Positions 8,320 through 17,019 of a stretch of 64,000 bases of DNA are shown in pieces. Source of the DNA: Bacillota bacterium. Its GTDB lineage: Bacteria > Bacillota > Clostridia > Lachnospirales > Cellulosilyticaceae. Where the stretch lies: assembly GCA_023393125.1 (NCBI GenBank), contig JAEWMQ010000020.1, forward strand, positions 1 through 64,000, given 5' to 3'. Within the stretch, counting starts at the first letter, position 1; each line of letters opens with the position of its first letter. The notes under the pieces are model-generated. The model was not told the origin of the DNA, ran no database searches, and was given only the letters and a program-made list of their open reading frames with translations. Made by a program: the position numbers and the translations under genes.

Positions 8320-9307
8320 CCTTCATTTCCTCCTCGTACAAGAAACACATCACCCCATGCTCCTTTGTGAGATTAGTCCAACTAGGCTGCTCTTCTTTAC
8401 ATTGTTCCTTACTGTAATCACATCTTGGATAAAAAGCACACCCTTTTGGCATCTCTTTTAATGAAGGAACTGTTCCTTTTATACTATGTAAATAATGATG
8501 AATGGTTCCCTTACTTGGTCTAGAATCTAAAAGTCCTTTTGTATAAGGATGCTTTGGATGATCAAAAAGTTCTTCTACAGTTGTTTTTTCTACTATATGT
8601 CCTGCATAGAGTACCAATACTTCATCTGCTATTTCTGCAATGACACCTAAGTCATGGGTAATGAGCATAATGCTTGTTTCATAGGCTTTATTAAGCTCTT
8701 TAATCAGCTCTAGTATCTGAGCTTGAATCGTTACATCTAGGGCTGTAGTCGGCTCATCTGCAATGAGTAACTTTGGCACACAGCTAAGCGCCATAGCAAT
8801 CATCACTCTTTGTCTCATGCCACCACTTAGTAGATGTGGATACTCTTTCATCACCCTTCTAGGCTCAGGAATATTAACAGCATTTAAAAGTTCTATCACC
8901 TTTTCTTTATTTGCCTTTCCTTTTAGGCCCTTATGAATTCGTAGGGTTTCACCGATTTGATCCCCTATGGTCATGACAGGATTCAAGGAGGTCATGGGTT
9001 CTTGAAAAATCATAGCCATTTCATTGCCTCTTATTTTCTCAAGCTCATTCTCTTTAAGCTCTAGTAATGATTTACCTTCTAGTTTGATTTCTCCGCCGTC
9101 TACAAAGCCTTGTCCTTTGGCTAAAAGTCCCATAATCGATAGGGCTAGTGCACTTTTGCCACAACCTGATTCACCTACGATACCAAGTATTTTCCCTTTC
9201 CCTAGGATAAAGCCTATCTCATTTATAACCTGAACTTTCCCCTCATCTGTTAGAAAGCTTACTTTTAAATCTTTTACTTCTAATATCATTTCATTTTCCA
9301 TAGTCAT
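8312..9307 (-). CDS. dppD: Oligopeptide/dipeptide ABC transporter ATP-binding protein (DppD/OppD type)
   Basis: 331 residues. Walker A is GESGCGKSAL, the signature is LSGGMRQRVMIAMAL, Walker B is LLIADEPTTALD and the H-loop is MLITHDLGV. The C-terminal extension carries the Cys motif CAFYPRCDYSKEQC. AAGGAGGTGAGCAA precedes the ATG at 9307, four bases after the dppC stop. It forms the heterodimeric ATPase of the importer with dppF. Confidence 0.95.
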   Translation of the reverse strand: MTMENEMILEVKDLKVSFLTDEGKVQVINEIGFILGKGKILGIVGESGCGKSALALSIMGLLAKGQGFVDGGEIKLEGKSLLELKENELEKIRGNEMAMIFQEPMTSLNPVMTIGDQIGETLRIHKGLKGKANKEKVIELLNAVNIPEPRRVMKEYPHLLSGGMRQRVMIAMALSCVPKLLIADEPTTALDVTIQAQILELIKELNKAYETSIMLITHDLGVIAEIADEVLVLYAGHIVEKTTVEELFDHPKHPYTKGLLDSRPSKGTIHHYLHSIKGTVPSLKEMPKGCAFYPRCDYSKEQCKEEQPSWTNLTKEHGVMCFLYEEEMKDE

Positions 9308-9311
9308 TTGC

Positions 9312-10175
9312 TCACCTCCTTTTTAATTTAGGATCTAGTCCATCTCTTAGTCCATCACCTAAAAAGTTAATAGAAAGCACGGTTAAAAATACCATTAATC
9401 CTGGTGGTATCCAAAGCCACCACTGCGACTGAAGCACTCTCATACTTTGTGCAGCCGTCAGCATATTTCCCCAACTAGGCTGTGGCTGTCTCACACCCAT
9501 TCCTAAGAAGCTAAGACCTGCCTCTAGTAAAATGCCATTGGCAATAGCTAGTGTGGTATAAACAATAAGAGGTGCTAATACATTTGGTAAAAGATGCTTT
9601 GTAATAATTTCAAAACCATTTAACCCCAGTACTCTACTTGCTTCTATAAATTCTCTTTGCTTAAGAGATAAAATCTCTACACGTACAATTCTAGCGATAT
9701 TAGTCCATTGTAAAATCCCTATAATAATCACCAAGCTTACTACTCCAGGCTGCATAATAGCTGCCATAGAAATAGCAATCACAAAGAAGGGAAAACACAT
9801 CATAATATCTACTAATCGCATAATCATATTATCTACTAAGCCACCGAAATAGCCTGCAATAGCGCCTAAAGTTATACCAATTACAAGTTGAAGCGCTGTT
9901 GCCGCAATACCTACACCTAAAGATACTCTACCACCATATAAAAGGCGAGTAAGTACATCTCTTCCTAATTCATCTGTCCCTAAAAGATGTTCTCTAGAAG
10001 GGGAAGTTTCTATCATAGCAAGATCAATAGCATCTCTTTCATAAGGCGTTATAACTGGTGCCAATACAGATAGCATAATAAAGAGTATTAAAATCATAAA
10101 TCCTACTAAGGCTAGTTTATTTTTACCAAAGACCCTCCCAGCTAGCCCTTTGGTTCGACTTCTTAATCTTTTCAT
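9312..10175 (-). CDS. dppC: Peptide ABC transporter permease (DppC/OppC type)
   Basis: About 287 residues. The protein has a short basic N-terminus and a first transmembrane helix (KLALVGFMILILFIMLSVLA). The family block LLGTDELGRDVLTRLLYGGR and the permease EAA-type loop EASRVLGLNGFEIITKHLLP are both present, with about six helices in all. The start is taken at the ATG at 10175, which has AGAGGTGAACGGT before it; an earlier in-frame ATG at 10229 lies inside dppB. It pairs with DppB to form the membrane channel. Confidence 0.94.
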   Translation of the reverse strand: MKRLRSRTKGLAGRVFGKNKLALVGFMILILFIMLSVLAPVITPYERDAIDLAMIETSPSREHLLGTDELGRDVLTRLLYGGRVSLGVGIAATALQLVIGITLGAIAGYFGGLVDNMIMRLVDIMMCFPFFVIAISMAAIMQPGVVSLVIIIGILQWTNIARIVRVEILSLKQREFIEASRVLGLNGFEIITKHLLPNVLAPLIVYTTLAIANGILLEAGLSFLGMGVRQPQPSWGNMLTAAQSMRVLQSQWWLWIPPGLMVFLTVLSINFLGDGLRDGLDPKLKRR

Positions 10176-10191
10176 ACCGTTCACCTCTTTT

Positions 10192-11154
10192 CTAGGCTTC
10201 ATATTTAATACGTGGGTCAACAATAGCATACAGTATATCGGCTATCAGATTGGCTCCTAGTGTTAAAATAGCAATGCACATTACAATTCCCATAATAAGT
10301 GGATAGTCCCTATTCATAACCGCCTCATAGTTAAGCCTTCCTATACCTGGCCAAATGAAAATGGTTTCTGTAAGTAAGGCTCCAGAAAAGAGTGTGGGTA
10401 CTTGAAGGCTAATAATAGTAATAATGGGAATCATGCAGTTCTTTAGTGCATGCTTATAAATAACCTGATAACCTTTCACACCTTTCGCCCTAGCTGTTCG
10501 AATAAAATCTTGCTGAATGATTTCTATCATATTAGACCTTGTATAACGCATAAGTGAAGCTGTATTAATAAGGGCTAATACCAGAGTTGGTAAAATCATA
10601 TGTTTGATGACATCTATAACGTACGCCATACCTTCCAAATTAGCACCTGCTGTTACCATACCTGATATAGGAAGCCACTTAAGGTCTACTGAGAACCATT
10701 TAATCATAAGCATTCCAAAGAAAAAAGCTGGAATAGAAAGACCCATAAGGGCAATGACTGTAGCAATGTAATCTATTAATTTCTTTTGCCGAATAGCAGT
10801 GACAATACCAATGGGAATGGCAATTAGAATACTTAGTAAGATAGCCATTAAGGATAAAATAAAAGTGTTTCCTAACCTGCTACTAATGACCTCTAAAACA
10901 GGTGCTTTATAGACTATAGAATATCCTAGGTCTCCTTGAATAGCACGGCCTAACCACCTTACATACTGAACAGGGAGTGGGTCATAATAACCTATCTTCT
11001 CTAACATCTCCTCCCTCATCTCAGCAGATAAATTGGGGTCCATCATATTGGCATAAGGGTCTCCTGGCTGTAAATTGACTAGTGTAAAGATAATAATTGA
11101 AATTCCTATTAAAATAGGAATGGTTTGAAGTAACCTTTTTATGACATACCTCAA
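10192..11154 (-). CDS. dppB: Peptide ABC transporter permease (DppB/OppB type)
   Basis: About 320 residues. The family start is RYVIKRLLQTIPILIGISII, followed by LVNLQPGDPYANM and a C-terminal permease domain with RTARAKGVKGYQVIYKHALK. The most likely start is the TTG at 11154, with AGGAGGTGGGAGT just before it. A longer frame reaching 11229 would run through the terminator-like hairpin and lacks homology. Six transmembrane helices are expected. Confidence 0.93.
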   Translation of the reverse strand: MRYVIKRLLQTIPILIGISIIIFTLVNLQPGDPYANMMDPNLSAEMREEMLEKIGYYDPLPVQYVRWLGRAIQGDLGYSIVYKAPVLEVISSRLGNTFILSLMAILLSILIAIPIGIVTAIRQKKLIDYIATVIALMGLSIPAFFFGMLMIKWFSVDLKWLPISGMVTAGANLEGMAYVIDVIKHMILPTLVLALINTASLMRYTRSNMIEIIQQDFIRTARAKGVKGYQVIYKHALKNCMIPIITIISLQVPTLFSGALLTETIFIWPGIGRLNYEAVMNRDYPLIMGIVMCIAILTLGANLIADILYAIVDPRIKYEA

Positions 11155-11183
11155 ACTCCCACCTCCTCCATTTTTTAACTGCA

Positions 11184-11235
11184 AAAAGGCGCTTGTAAAG
11201 TGATTTTTCTTTCTCAACTTTACAAGCACCTTTTA
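11184..11235 (-). terminator. Terminator-like hairpin inside the dpp operon (between dppA and dppB)
   Basis: On the minus strand AAAAGGTGCTTGTAAAG pairs with CTTTACAAGCGCCTTTTT around a 17-base loop, and a T run follows. It lies between the binding-protein gene and the permease genes. It probably lowers expression of dppBCDF relative to dppA or protects the dppA message. Confidence 0.8.
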
Positions 11236-11245
11236 GATTATTTGA

Positions 11246-12910
11246 TTATTCTACAGTCCATTTATGAATATTAGGGAACTCTATATAGTTAGAGAAGTTA
11301 TAACCTTTGATGTTTGGATTATATACTCTTGCCTCATTTGGGCTATAGAGATAAACAAAAGGTGCTTCTTCATTAAGTAATTTTGCCCATTCATTATAAT
11401 GAACTTTTCTTTCATCTTGGTTAAGTGATTGTGCTGCTTGATTAAGTATAGTATCGCTTTGTGCATTGTTGAAGTTTGCAAAGTTGAAGCCTGGTTTACC
11501 TAATAGCTCCGAGCTCCAATAAGATTTTGCATCGGCAGGGTCAAGCTCTAAAGAGAATCCCATAAGTGCCATTTCATAAACATGCTCCTCATATACTTTT
11601 GCTTTTACAGAGGCAAAGTCCATGGTCTGGATATTAACTTCAATGCCTATTTCTTTTAAGTTTTGCTGAATAATGGGCGCTGATTGTTCTCTTACTTTAT
11701 TACCTGTAGGTACAAGTAAATCCACTTTAAATACAGTACCATCTTTTTGTAATACGCCATTTTCCACTGTCCAACCTGCTTCTGCAAGGAGCGCTTTTGC
11801 TTTTTCAGCGTCATAAGCATAATCGTTTAATCCTTCTTTTGGATAAGCCCAGCTAGATACTGCAAGCGGTGCATTAATAATAGAACCATGTCCTTCAAGC
11901 AATTGATTCACAAGTCCATCACGGTTAATAGCATAAGTGATAGCCTGCCTTACTCTCTTATCTGCAAATAATGGATTTTCATTATTCATAGTCATAAATT
12001 GATAGCTAGCACTTGGATATTCTAAAATCGTCTTACCTGCAGAAGTATAGGTATCTAAATCCTGTTGTTTAAAAGAAGATAGTGCTGCAATATCTAAGGT
12101 GCCATTAATCAGTTCTCCTTGGGCTGTCTCCTGATTACTTACTTTTAAAATAACCTTTTCAAGTTTTGGTGCACCTAAGAAATAATTATCATTTCTTACC
12201 AGCTCTACGTATTGATCAGGTACAAAGTTTACTAGCTTAAAAGCACCTGTACCGATTGGATTTGTTAATAGACTAGTTTGTTGCTCCCATTCCCCTACAG
12301 GAATAGATCCCCATATATGCTCAGGTAAAATGCCACGAATAGCAAAATTAGCAAGAGATGCTGCATAAACTTCTGAGTATGTAAAGCTAATCGTTTGATC
12401 ATCAATAATTTCAATTCCCTTTACAGCATCTGCTTTGCCATCTCTATAGTCCTTTGCACCTACTAGCTTTTCTATCTCAGCAAAACGAGGTCCTGTATAA
12501 TTCGGATCAGCTATGCTTGTAAAGGTAAAGGCAACATCCTTTGCAGTAAAAGGTTTACCATCATGCCAAGTCACATTACTTCTTAGCTTAAATGTTATTT
12601 TAAGATTATCCTCAGAAACTTCATAGCTCTCAGCTAGTGCTGGAATAATCTTATCATCTGCATCTAAAGTAAGGAGTGATGAGAAAACCAATTCCCCTAC
12701 TTTTCTGTCATAAATATCGTTTAATAAAACTGGATTAAAAACGCCTTTTGGAGAACTCCAAATCGCATAGTTAATCGTCTGACTTGCTACTTCGGCTCCA
12801 TTAGTGGTAGGTGTTACTATGGTTTCCTTACTAGTCGTACCTCCGCACCCTACTAAAAGCGCCCCCACAAGAAGTGTCGTCAAAAGATAACTCCCTATTT
12901 TCTTTTTCAT
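11246..12910 (-). CDS. dppA: Peptide ABC transporter substrate-binding lipoprotein (SBP family 5)
   Basis: 554 residues. The lipoprotein signal is MKKKIGSYLLTTLLVGALLVGC with Cys22 lipidated. Family 5 features are LKITFKLRSNVTWHDGKPFT, the NPIGTGAFKLV block and VRQAITYAINRD. It captures peptides outside the membrane and delivers them to DppBC. It is the first gene of the operon, behind a consensus promoter. Ligand specificity (dipeptide, oligopeptide or other) cannot be read from sequence. Confidence 0.93.
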   Translation of the reverse strand: MKKKIGSYLLTTLLVGALLVGCGGTTSKETIVTPTTNGAEVASQTINYAIWSSPKGVFNPVLLNDIYDRKVGELVFSSLLTLDADDKIIPALAESYEVSEDNLKITFKLRSNVTWHDGKPFTAKDVAFTFTSIADPNYTGPRFAEIEKLVGAKDYRDGKADAVKGIEIIDDQTISFTYSEVYAASLANFAIRGILPEHIWGSIPVGEWEQQTSLLTNPIGTGAFKLVNFVPDQYVELVRNDNYFLGAPKLEKVILKVSNQETAQGELINGTLDIAALSSFKQQDLDTYTSAGKTILEYPSASYQFMTMNNENPLFADKRVRQAITYAINRDGLVNQLLEGHGSIINAPLAVSSWAYPKEGLNDYAYDAEKAKALLAEAGWTVENGVLQKDGTVFKVDLLVPTGNKVREQSAPIIQQNLKEIGIEVNIQTMDFASVKAKVYEEHVYEMALMGFSLELDPADAKSYWSSELLGKPGFNFANFNNAQSDTILNQAAQSLNQDERKVHYNEWAKLLNEEAPFVYLYSPNEARVYNPNIKGYNFSNYIEFPNIHKWTVE

Positions 12911-12971
12911 TACTTCATCCCCTTTTTTATTTCCTAGTATTCCTAGTGTTATTATATGCTTAATTTCATTA

Positions 12972-13000
12972 ATTATATATACATATTAAAATATTGTCAA
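12972..13000 (-). promoter_or_regulatory. Consensus promoter of the dpp operon
   Basis: Minus strand: TTGACA (12995-13000), exactly 17 bases, then TATAAT (12972-12977), a perfect sigma-A consensus about 60 bases upstream of dppA. It overlaps the palindrome at 12977-13017. Confidence 0.9.
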
Positions 13001-13017
13001 TATTTTAATATGTATAT
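12977..13017. promoter_or_regulatory. 41-bp perfect palindrome over the dpp promoter (operator candidate)
   Basis: Two 20-base arms (ATATACATATTAAAATATTG and its exact complement) separated by one base. It covers the -35 element and spacer of the dpp promoter and touches the -10. The placement suits a repressor that blocks polymerase. As an RNA hairpin it lacks a following T run, so a terminator is less likely. Confidence 0.7.
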
Positions 13018-13094
13018 TTATATGCTCTCCTTGTTCATCTAGAACAAATATTTTCCATTATAAATATAAACCCGTAAAGACATACTACACTTAA

Positions 13095-13181
13095 GTACAT
13101 TTACATGAAGGTGAAAGTGTCAACTTTGATATCATTCAAGATGATAAAGGTTTAGCTGCCTCAAATGTTCAAAAAGTCTAG
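13095..13181 (+). pseudogene. Remnant of a cold-shock protein gene (C-terminal end only)
   Basis: The frame ending in TAG at 13179-13181 reads HEGESVNFDIIQDDKG and then LAASNVQKV, the conserved C-terminal third of CspA-type proteins. A stop at 13092-13094 and unrelated AT-rich DNA lie upstream, and the RNA-binding RNP motifs are missing. It is too short to be functional. Confidence 0.75.
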
Positions 13182-13202
13182 TTATAATAAAAGGAGTATG
13201 TC

Positions 13203-13409
13203 ATGCATAGAGTTCACTATAATGTATCAGGTTTACTAAATTCGGAAACTAAAACTAAAGTCAAAAATGCACTAGGTAAAATAGATGGGGTTTCTATGAT
13301 TAATGTTGATTTAGGCGAATGTTCTATCGAGGTAGGCTACAACGACTCTACCAATGAAAGCACCATTAAGGCGTGTATCGAGAACACTGGCTGTCAAATT
13401 GAACAGTAG
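13203..13409 (+). CDS. Heavy-metal-associated (HMA) domain-like small protein lacking the CxxC motif
   Basis: 68 residues with the ferredoxin-like HMA pattern: VHYNVSGLLNSETKTKVKNA, then DGVSMINVDLG, then IKACIENTGCQIEQ. In metal chaperones the loop after VxG reads MxCxxC; here it is LLNSET, so soft-metal binding through that site is unlikely. AAAAGGAG precedes the ATG by six bases, and a strong terminator follows. The fold assignment is fairly sure; the function is open. Confidence 0.75.
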   Translation: MHRVHYNVSGLLNSETKTKVKNALGKIDGVSMINVDLGECSIEVGYNDSTNESTIKACIENTGCQIEQ

Positions 13410-13421
13410 TAAAATATTATA

Positions 13422-13470
13422 GGGGCTGCTCAAATAGCAATATTTATTAGTACTATTTGAGCAGCCCCTT
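13422..13470. terminator. Bidirectional intrinsic terminator
   Basis: A 16-bp stem (GGGGCTGCTCAAATAG with its complement) around a 17-base AT-rich loop, between the converging HMA-like gene and mgtE. Confidence 0.85.
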
Positions 13471-13485
13471 CATGATGACTTTATT

Positions 13486-14817
13486 CTATAATTTAAAGAA
13501 AAGCGTTGCAATATTAAAATAAACTAAGATAGAAAACGTATCCACTATGGTTGTAATTAACGGCGCCGCCATAATGGCTGGGTCTAACTTACATTTTTTA
13601 GCAATAAGCGGTAAGATACATCCTATCACTTTTGCCATAATAACTGTACATACTAAAGAACATCCAACCACTACCGCTAAGGTAAAGTCATGATACATTA
13701 AAAATATTCTAAGACCATTAACTATAGCTAGTATGACACTGACTATTAATGAAATACGAAACTCTTTAAAAATGACCTTAAAGAAATCCTTGAATTTTAT
13801 TTCATCCAAAACTAATCCACGAATAATCAATGTGGAGCTTTGCGAACCACAGTTGCCACCAGTATCCATAAGCATGGGGATAAAGGCAACTAGTAATGGA
13901 ATCGTAGAAAAGGCTCCTTCATATTGGGTAATAATATTCCCCGTAATAGTAGCAGATAGCATAAGTATTAAAAGCCATAAAATACGATTCTTTGCATGTT
14001 TGAATACAGACATCTTAAAATAGCTTTCTTCGCTAGGACTCATAGCTGCCATCTTAGTCATATCTTCTGTTGTTTCTTTTTCTATAACGTCCATGGCATC
14101 ATCAACAGTTACAATGCCTACTAAACACTGCTCTGTATCTACTACAGGTATCGCTAAAAGATCATATTTTACAAACATCTTCCCTACATTTTCTCGATCT
14201 TCATGTGTATAAGTCCAAATGACATGAGTCTCCATAATGTCTCCAACCTTATTTTCGTCCTTTGACATTAATAAATCTTTAATGGATACTAATCCAATGA
14301 GCTTACGATTTTCTGTTACATAGCAGGTATAAATCGTTTCTTTATCTATTCCTTCTGTACGAATACGTTCAATAGCTTCTGATACACACATATCCTTTTT
14401 TAAATGAATATATTCAATGGTCATTATACTTCCTGCACTATCTTTAGGATAGTTGAGCATGTTATTAATGCTATTTCTCGTTTCTTCATCTGTGTTTTTT
14501 AAGATACGTTTCACCACATTTGCCGGCATTTCCTCAATAATGTCTACTGTATCATCTAAAAACATTTCATCCATTACTTCTTTAAGCTCCTTATCTGTAA
14601 GTCCCTCAATAAGTAGCTTTTTCATGGAGCTATTCATATAAGAAAAAGTGACTGCTGCTTCTTCTTTATTTAGCACTCTAAAAACAATAAGTAACTGTCT
14701 TTCCTCTAACTCTTCTAAAAGTGCTGCTAAATCTACAGGATTTATTTTTTGAAGCTTTGCCTTTAAACTAGAAAAATCTTTTTGGTTTATTAACTCTAAA
14801 ATAACTTCTTTATTCAT
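13486..14817 (-). CDS. mgtE: Magnesium transporter MgtE
   Basis: About 443 residues. The N-terminal MgtE domain (DLAALLEELEERQLLIVFR) is followed by paired CBS domains (SIMTIEYIHLKKDM, GDIMETHVIW, VVDTEQCLVGIVTVDD). The membrane domain has about five helices and the pore signature MLMDTGGNCGSQSSTLIIRG. It imports Mg2+ and is gated by cytoplasmic Mg2+ bound to the N and CBS domains. The start at 14817 has AAAGGGGGGCAG before it; an earlier frame to 14874 has no support. An M-box leader upstream agrees with the role. Confidence 0.96.
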   Translation of the reverse strand: MNKEVILELINQKDFSSLKAKLQKINPVDLAALLEELEERQLLIVFRVLNKEEAAVTFSYMNSSMKKLLIEGLTDKELKEVMDEMFLDDTVDIIEEMPANVVKRILKNTDEETRNSINNMLNYPKDSAGSIMTIEYIHLKKDMCVSEAIERIRTEGIDKETIYTCYVTENRKLIGLVSIKDLLMSKDENKVGDIMETHVIWTYTHEDRENVGKMFVKYDLLAIPVVDTEQCLVGIVTVDDAMDVIEKETTEDMTKMAAMSPSEESYFKMSVFKHAKNRILWLLILMLSATITGNIITQYEGAFSTIPLLVAFIPMLMDTGGNCGSQSSTLIIRGLVLDEIKFKDFFKVIFKEFRISLIVSVILAIVNGLRIFLMYHDFTLAVVVGCSLVCTVIMAKVIGCILPLIAKKCKLDPAIMAAPLITTIVDTFSILVYFNIATLFFKL

Positions 14818-15045
14818 TTTTCTGCCCCCCTTTTTACATTTTGAACCTTTATTCATTCTGTAAGAGCAAGACATATGCTTCGAAAAAAAATAGTCATTTA
14901 TATCTAACGGCTAAAGAATGGATGGTTTCTTAGCCACATAAACTCTATTTTTTTCCTATGTACATTTATGCCCTGCCCACTACTATATTCACCTTCCATT
15001 CTCCTCACCTCTCTTTTATCATTTTTTATTTTGGCAAATAAAAAA

Positions 15046-15073
15046 CCACGCCAAAGTATGAACACCGGCGTGG
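15046..15073 (-). terminator. M-box expression-platform terminator
   Basis: CCACGCC pairs with GGCGTGG, followed by a long T run on the minus strand. It sits between the M-box aptamer and mgtE, so it is a regulated terminator. Confidence 0.85.
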
Positions 15074-15109
15074 ATCTATCTCCATCATTATTTTATAATA
15101 GACCTATAA

Positions 15110-15295
15110 ATCTACTATACTACCGTTCAAACTTTAGCTTCACAGGGCGCAATGACTGAGTCATCTTGAAATTGCATTAGATTATGCCTTGGATTCGACA
15201 TAGCCTGCTAACCAACTCATAGTGTCTCCACTATTTCGCGGCAGCAATCCTTATCCCTGTAGTAACCTTATCTACCGGACTATTCAATTCTCCTC
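15110..15295 (-). promoter_or_regulatory. M-box (ykoK) magnesium riboswitch upstream of mgtE
   Basis: On the minus strand the aptamer blocks AAGGTTACTACAGGGATAAG, GATTGCTGCCGCG, GGCTATGTCGAATCCAAGGC and the closing CCTGTGAAGCTAAAG follow the M-box order (GTTAGGTGAGGCTCCT, GCTGCTGCC, then GTGCTAAAGCT). High Mg2+ folds the aptamer and favours the terminator at 15046-15073, shutting off mgtE. The match is by eye and the exact ends are approximate. Confidence 0.82.
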
Positions 15296-15391
15296 TAATC
15301 TATCCTCAAAAGCCACTTTTGTCAATGTCATTTTATGTAAATCTCTTTATTTCTTCCCTCCAAATCTCCCCTATTACCAAAATTAATGTAC

Positions 15392-15832
15392 CTATCTTAA
15401 GGCTATATAAATAGCTATATCTGCCTGCGTAGCATCACAGTTATAATATTCTTCGAAATCACCTGTAAAACTTCTCTCTAAGTCTAGCTGCCAAATTGCT
15501 TCCCATGCCTGAGCAACAGCTTGTACCATATGCCCATGGATAGAGAACTTTGCATAGCGTCCTGCTGGAATCACTTTAGCTGTAAGATTCTCATTATCAG
15601 CTTTTGACACTTCACTACCTACTGTGACACAGTATTGATCATCTTTATAGTCCGAATAAAGACCAATAGCATATTCATTTACCTTATTTTTAATCTGCTC
15701 ATTGATGCCACCTTGATAGAGTTTTTCCCACAAGCCACCTATGATTGCCCCCATTTCTGGGTCACTATTTCCTGTAACTGCACTTACCCCTACAACTATC
15801 TTTTCTTCTAAATTGACGATTTCATAAGTCAT
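15392..15832 (-). CDS. GyrI-like / AraC effector-binding domain protein
   Basis: 146 residues forming one GyrI-like small-molecule-binding domain (YEIVNLEEKIVVGVSA at the start, then VIPAGRYAKFSIHGHMV and YIALR at the end). No DNA-binding domain is attached. Such stand-alone domains bind or hydrolyse cyclic or aromatic compounds in related proteins; the ligand here is unknown. GAGGTAATAAAG precedes the ATG. It lies 107 bases downstream of the MerR gene on the same strand, so both may be one transcript. Confidence 0.85.
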   Translation of the reverse strand: MTYEIVNLEEKIVVGVSAVTGNSDPEMGAIIGGLWEKLYQGGINEQIKNKVNEYAIGLYSDYKDDQYCVTVGSEVSKADNENLTAKVIPAGRYAKFSIHGHMVQAVAQAWEAIWQLDLERSFTGDFEEYYNCDATQADIAIYIALR

Positions 15833-15945
15833 CTTTATTACCTCTTTTCTATGTTGGTAAACTAAGTATACTTATCTAAATCTGACAGCTATATGTCATA
15901 TTACAAATGACTTCAATCTATTTATAATCATTTGATGTTGTAATC

Positions 15946-16839
15946 CTATCCTTTATCTTTCATTACTAAGTTATAGTTAGAATCATAATACAATCCTAAA
16001 TCACTACAAATTCTATTATTCATGCTTGTTAGTGCCTCATGGTAAGCTTTGTATGTAGGAGATAGTGCAATCATATTGGGAATAAAAATATCATTATATC
16101 CACAATCTTGCAATCGCTTCATAAACCTCCTCTTTGAAATAGAGACAGGATGAAATTTATATAATAAACTATTTTGCATCTTAACACTGCGTTTGGTTTG
16201 TTCTTTTAACTTTTCATACTCCTCTTCCGTAGCATTTACATACTTTTGTAACTGATTTTCCATCTGAGCAACCATCTGTTCTATACTAGGCTTTGGTAAT
16301 TTATATAAGAAGTAGCTTCCAAGTCTCATAAAGAACGGAATTTTAATCTCTACCTGATCCCAAAAATCAATGATCTTTTGATAAGCTTCTTGTTGCTCAC
16401 TGGTCTTAAGTTGAATCTGCAAATAAGGCATAAAATGGTTCATAAAGAAATATCCATAAAATCCAGGTATCATTTCTTGTATTGCTTTGCCTACTGTTTC
16501 ATAATCTAGCTCACAATAAAGCATTTCTACATCATGTTTTTCTATAAATTGTTTCAATGCCTCTATTTCTTGTTGATAGCTTTCTAATTGTCCCCTTTTT
16601 TCTTTATAAATAGTTTCTAGCAACTGTGTATCTTTTCCTTGAAGTAATACCTTAATATCTTTAATGCTAATACCTAACTTACGATAAGCTGAAATTTCTT
16701 TTAAGATTTTAATATCTTGCTCAGTATAATTTCTATAGCCGTTTTCTTCTTTTGTTACCTCTAAAAGCCCCGCTTCTTCATAATACTTAATTGCACGCTT
16801 ACTTAAGTCAACTTGTTTTATAACTTCATTAATCTGCAT
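15946..16839 (-). CDS. MerR-family transcriptional regulator
   Basis: About 297 residues. The N-terminal winged helix (MQINEVIKQVDLSKRAIKYY with EEAGLLEVTKEENGYRNY) and the dimerisation coiled coil (about 75-110) are clear. The C-terminal part (110-297) is a long, ligand-binding-like region without a family I can name. The ATG at 16839 has AAGGAGG seven bases before it; a GTG one codon earlier is possible. With the GyrI-like gene it may form a multidrug- or ligand-responsive pair. Confidence 0.9.
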   Translation of the reverse strand: MQINEVIKQVDLSKRAIKYYEEAGLLEVTKEENGYRNYTEQDIKILKEISAYRKLGISIKDIKVLLQGKDTQLLETIYKEKRGQLESYQQEIEALKQFIEKHDVEMLYCELDYETVGKAIQEMIPGFYGYFFMNHFMPYLQIQLKTSEQQEAYQKIIDFWDQVEIKIPFFMRLGSYFLYKLPKPSIEQMVAQMENQLQKYVNATEEEYEKLKEQTKRSVKMQNSLLYKFHPVSISKRRFMKRLQDCGYNDIFIPNMIALSPTYKAYHEALTSMNNRICSDLGLYYDSNYNLVMKDKG

Positions 16840-17019
16840 CACATGTCCTCCTTGGTATCATTCTAGCACTAAATATAAAGGTATCCCTAACGTGCAGGTC
16901 AAGTATTTTCTTCAACCTAGTTTTCTCAAAACGAGTAAAGTAGCCATTCATCCAAGATACCCAACTCCAATTCCAAGTGTCAATAACTCGTCTTCACTAT
17001 TGTACTTGGCTTGACATAT

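Noticed and set aside
14968..15159. Open frame on the plus strand over the M-box region.
   Set aside because: It lies antisense to the riboswitch and terminator, without a ribosome site or any recognisable protein.
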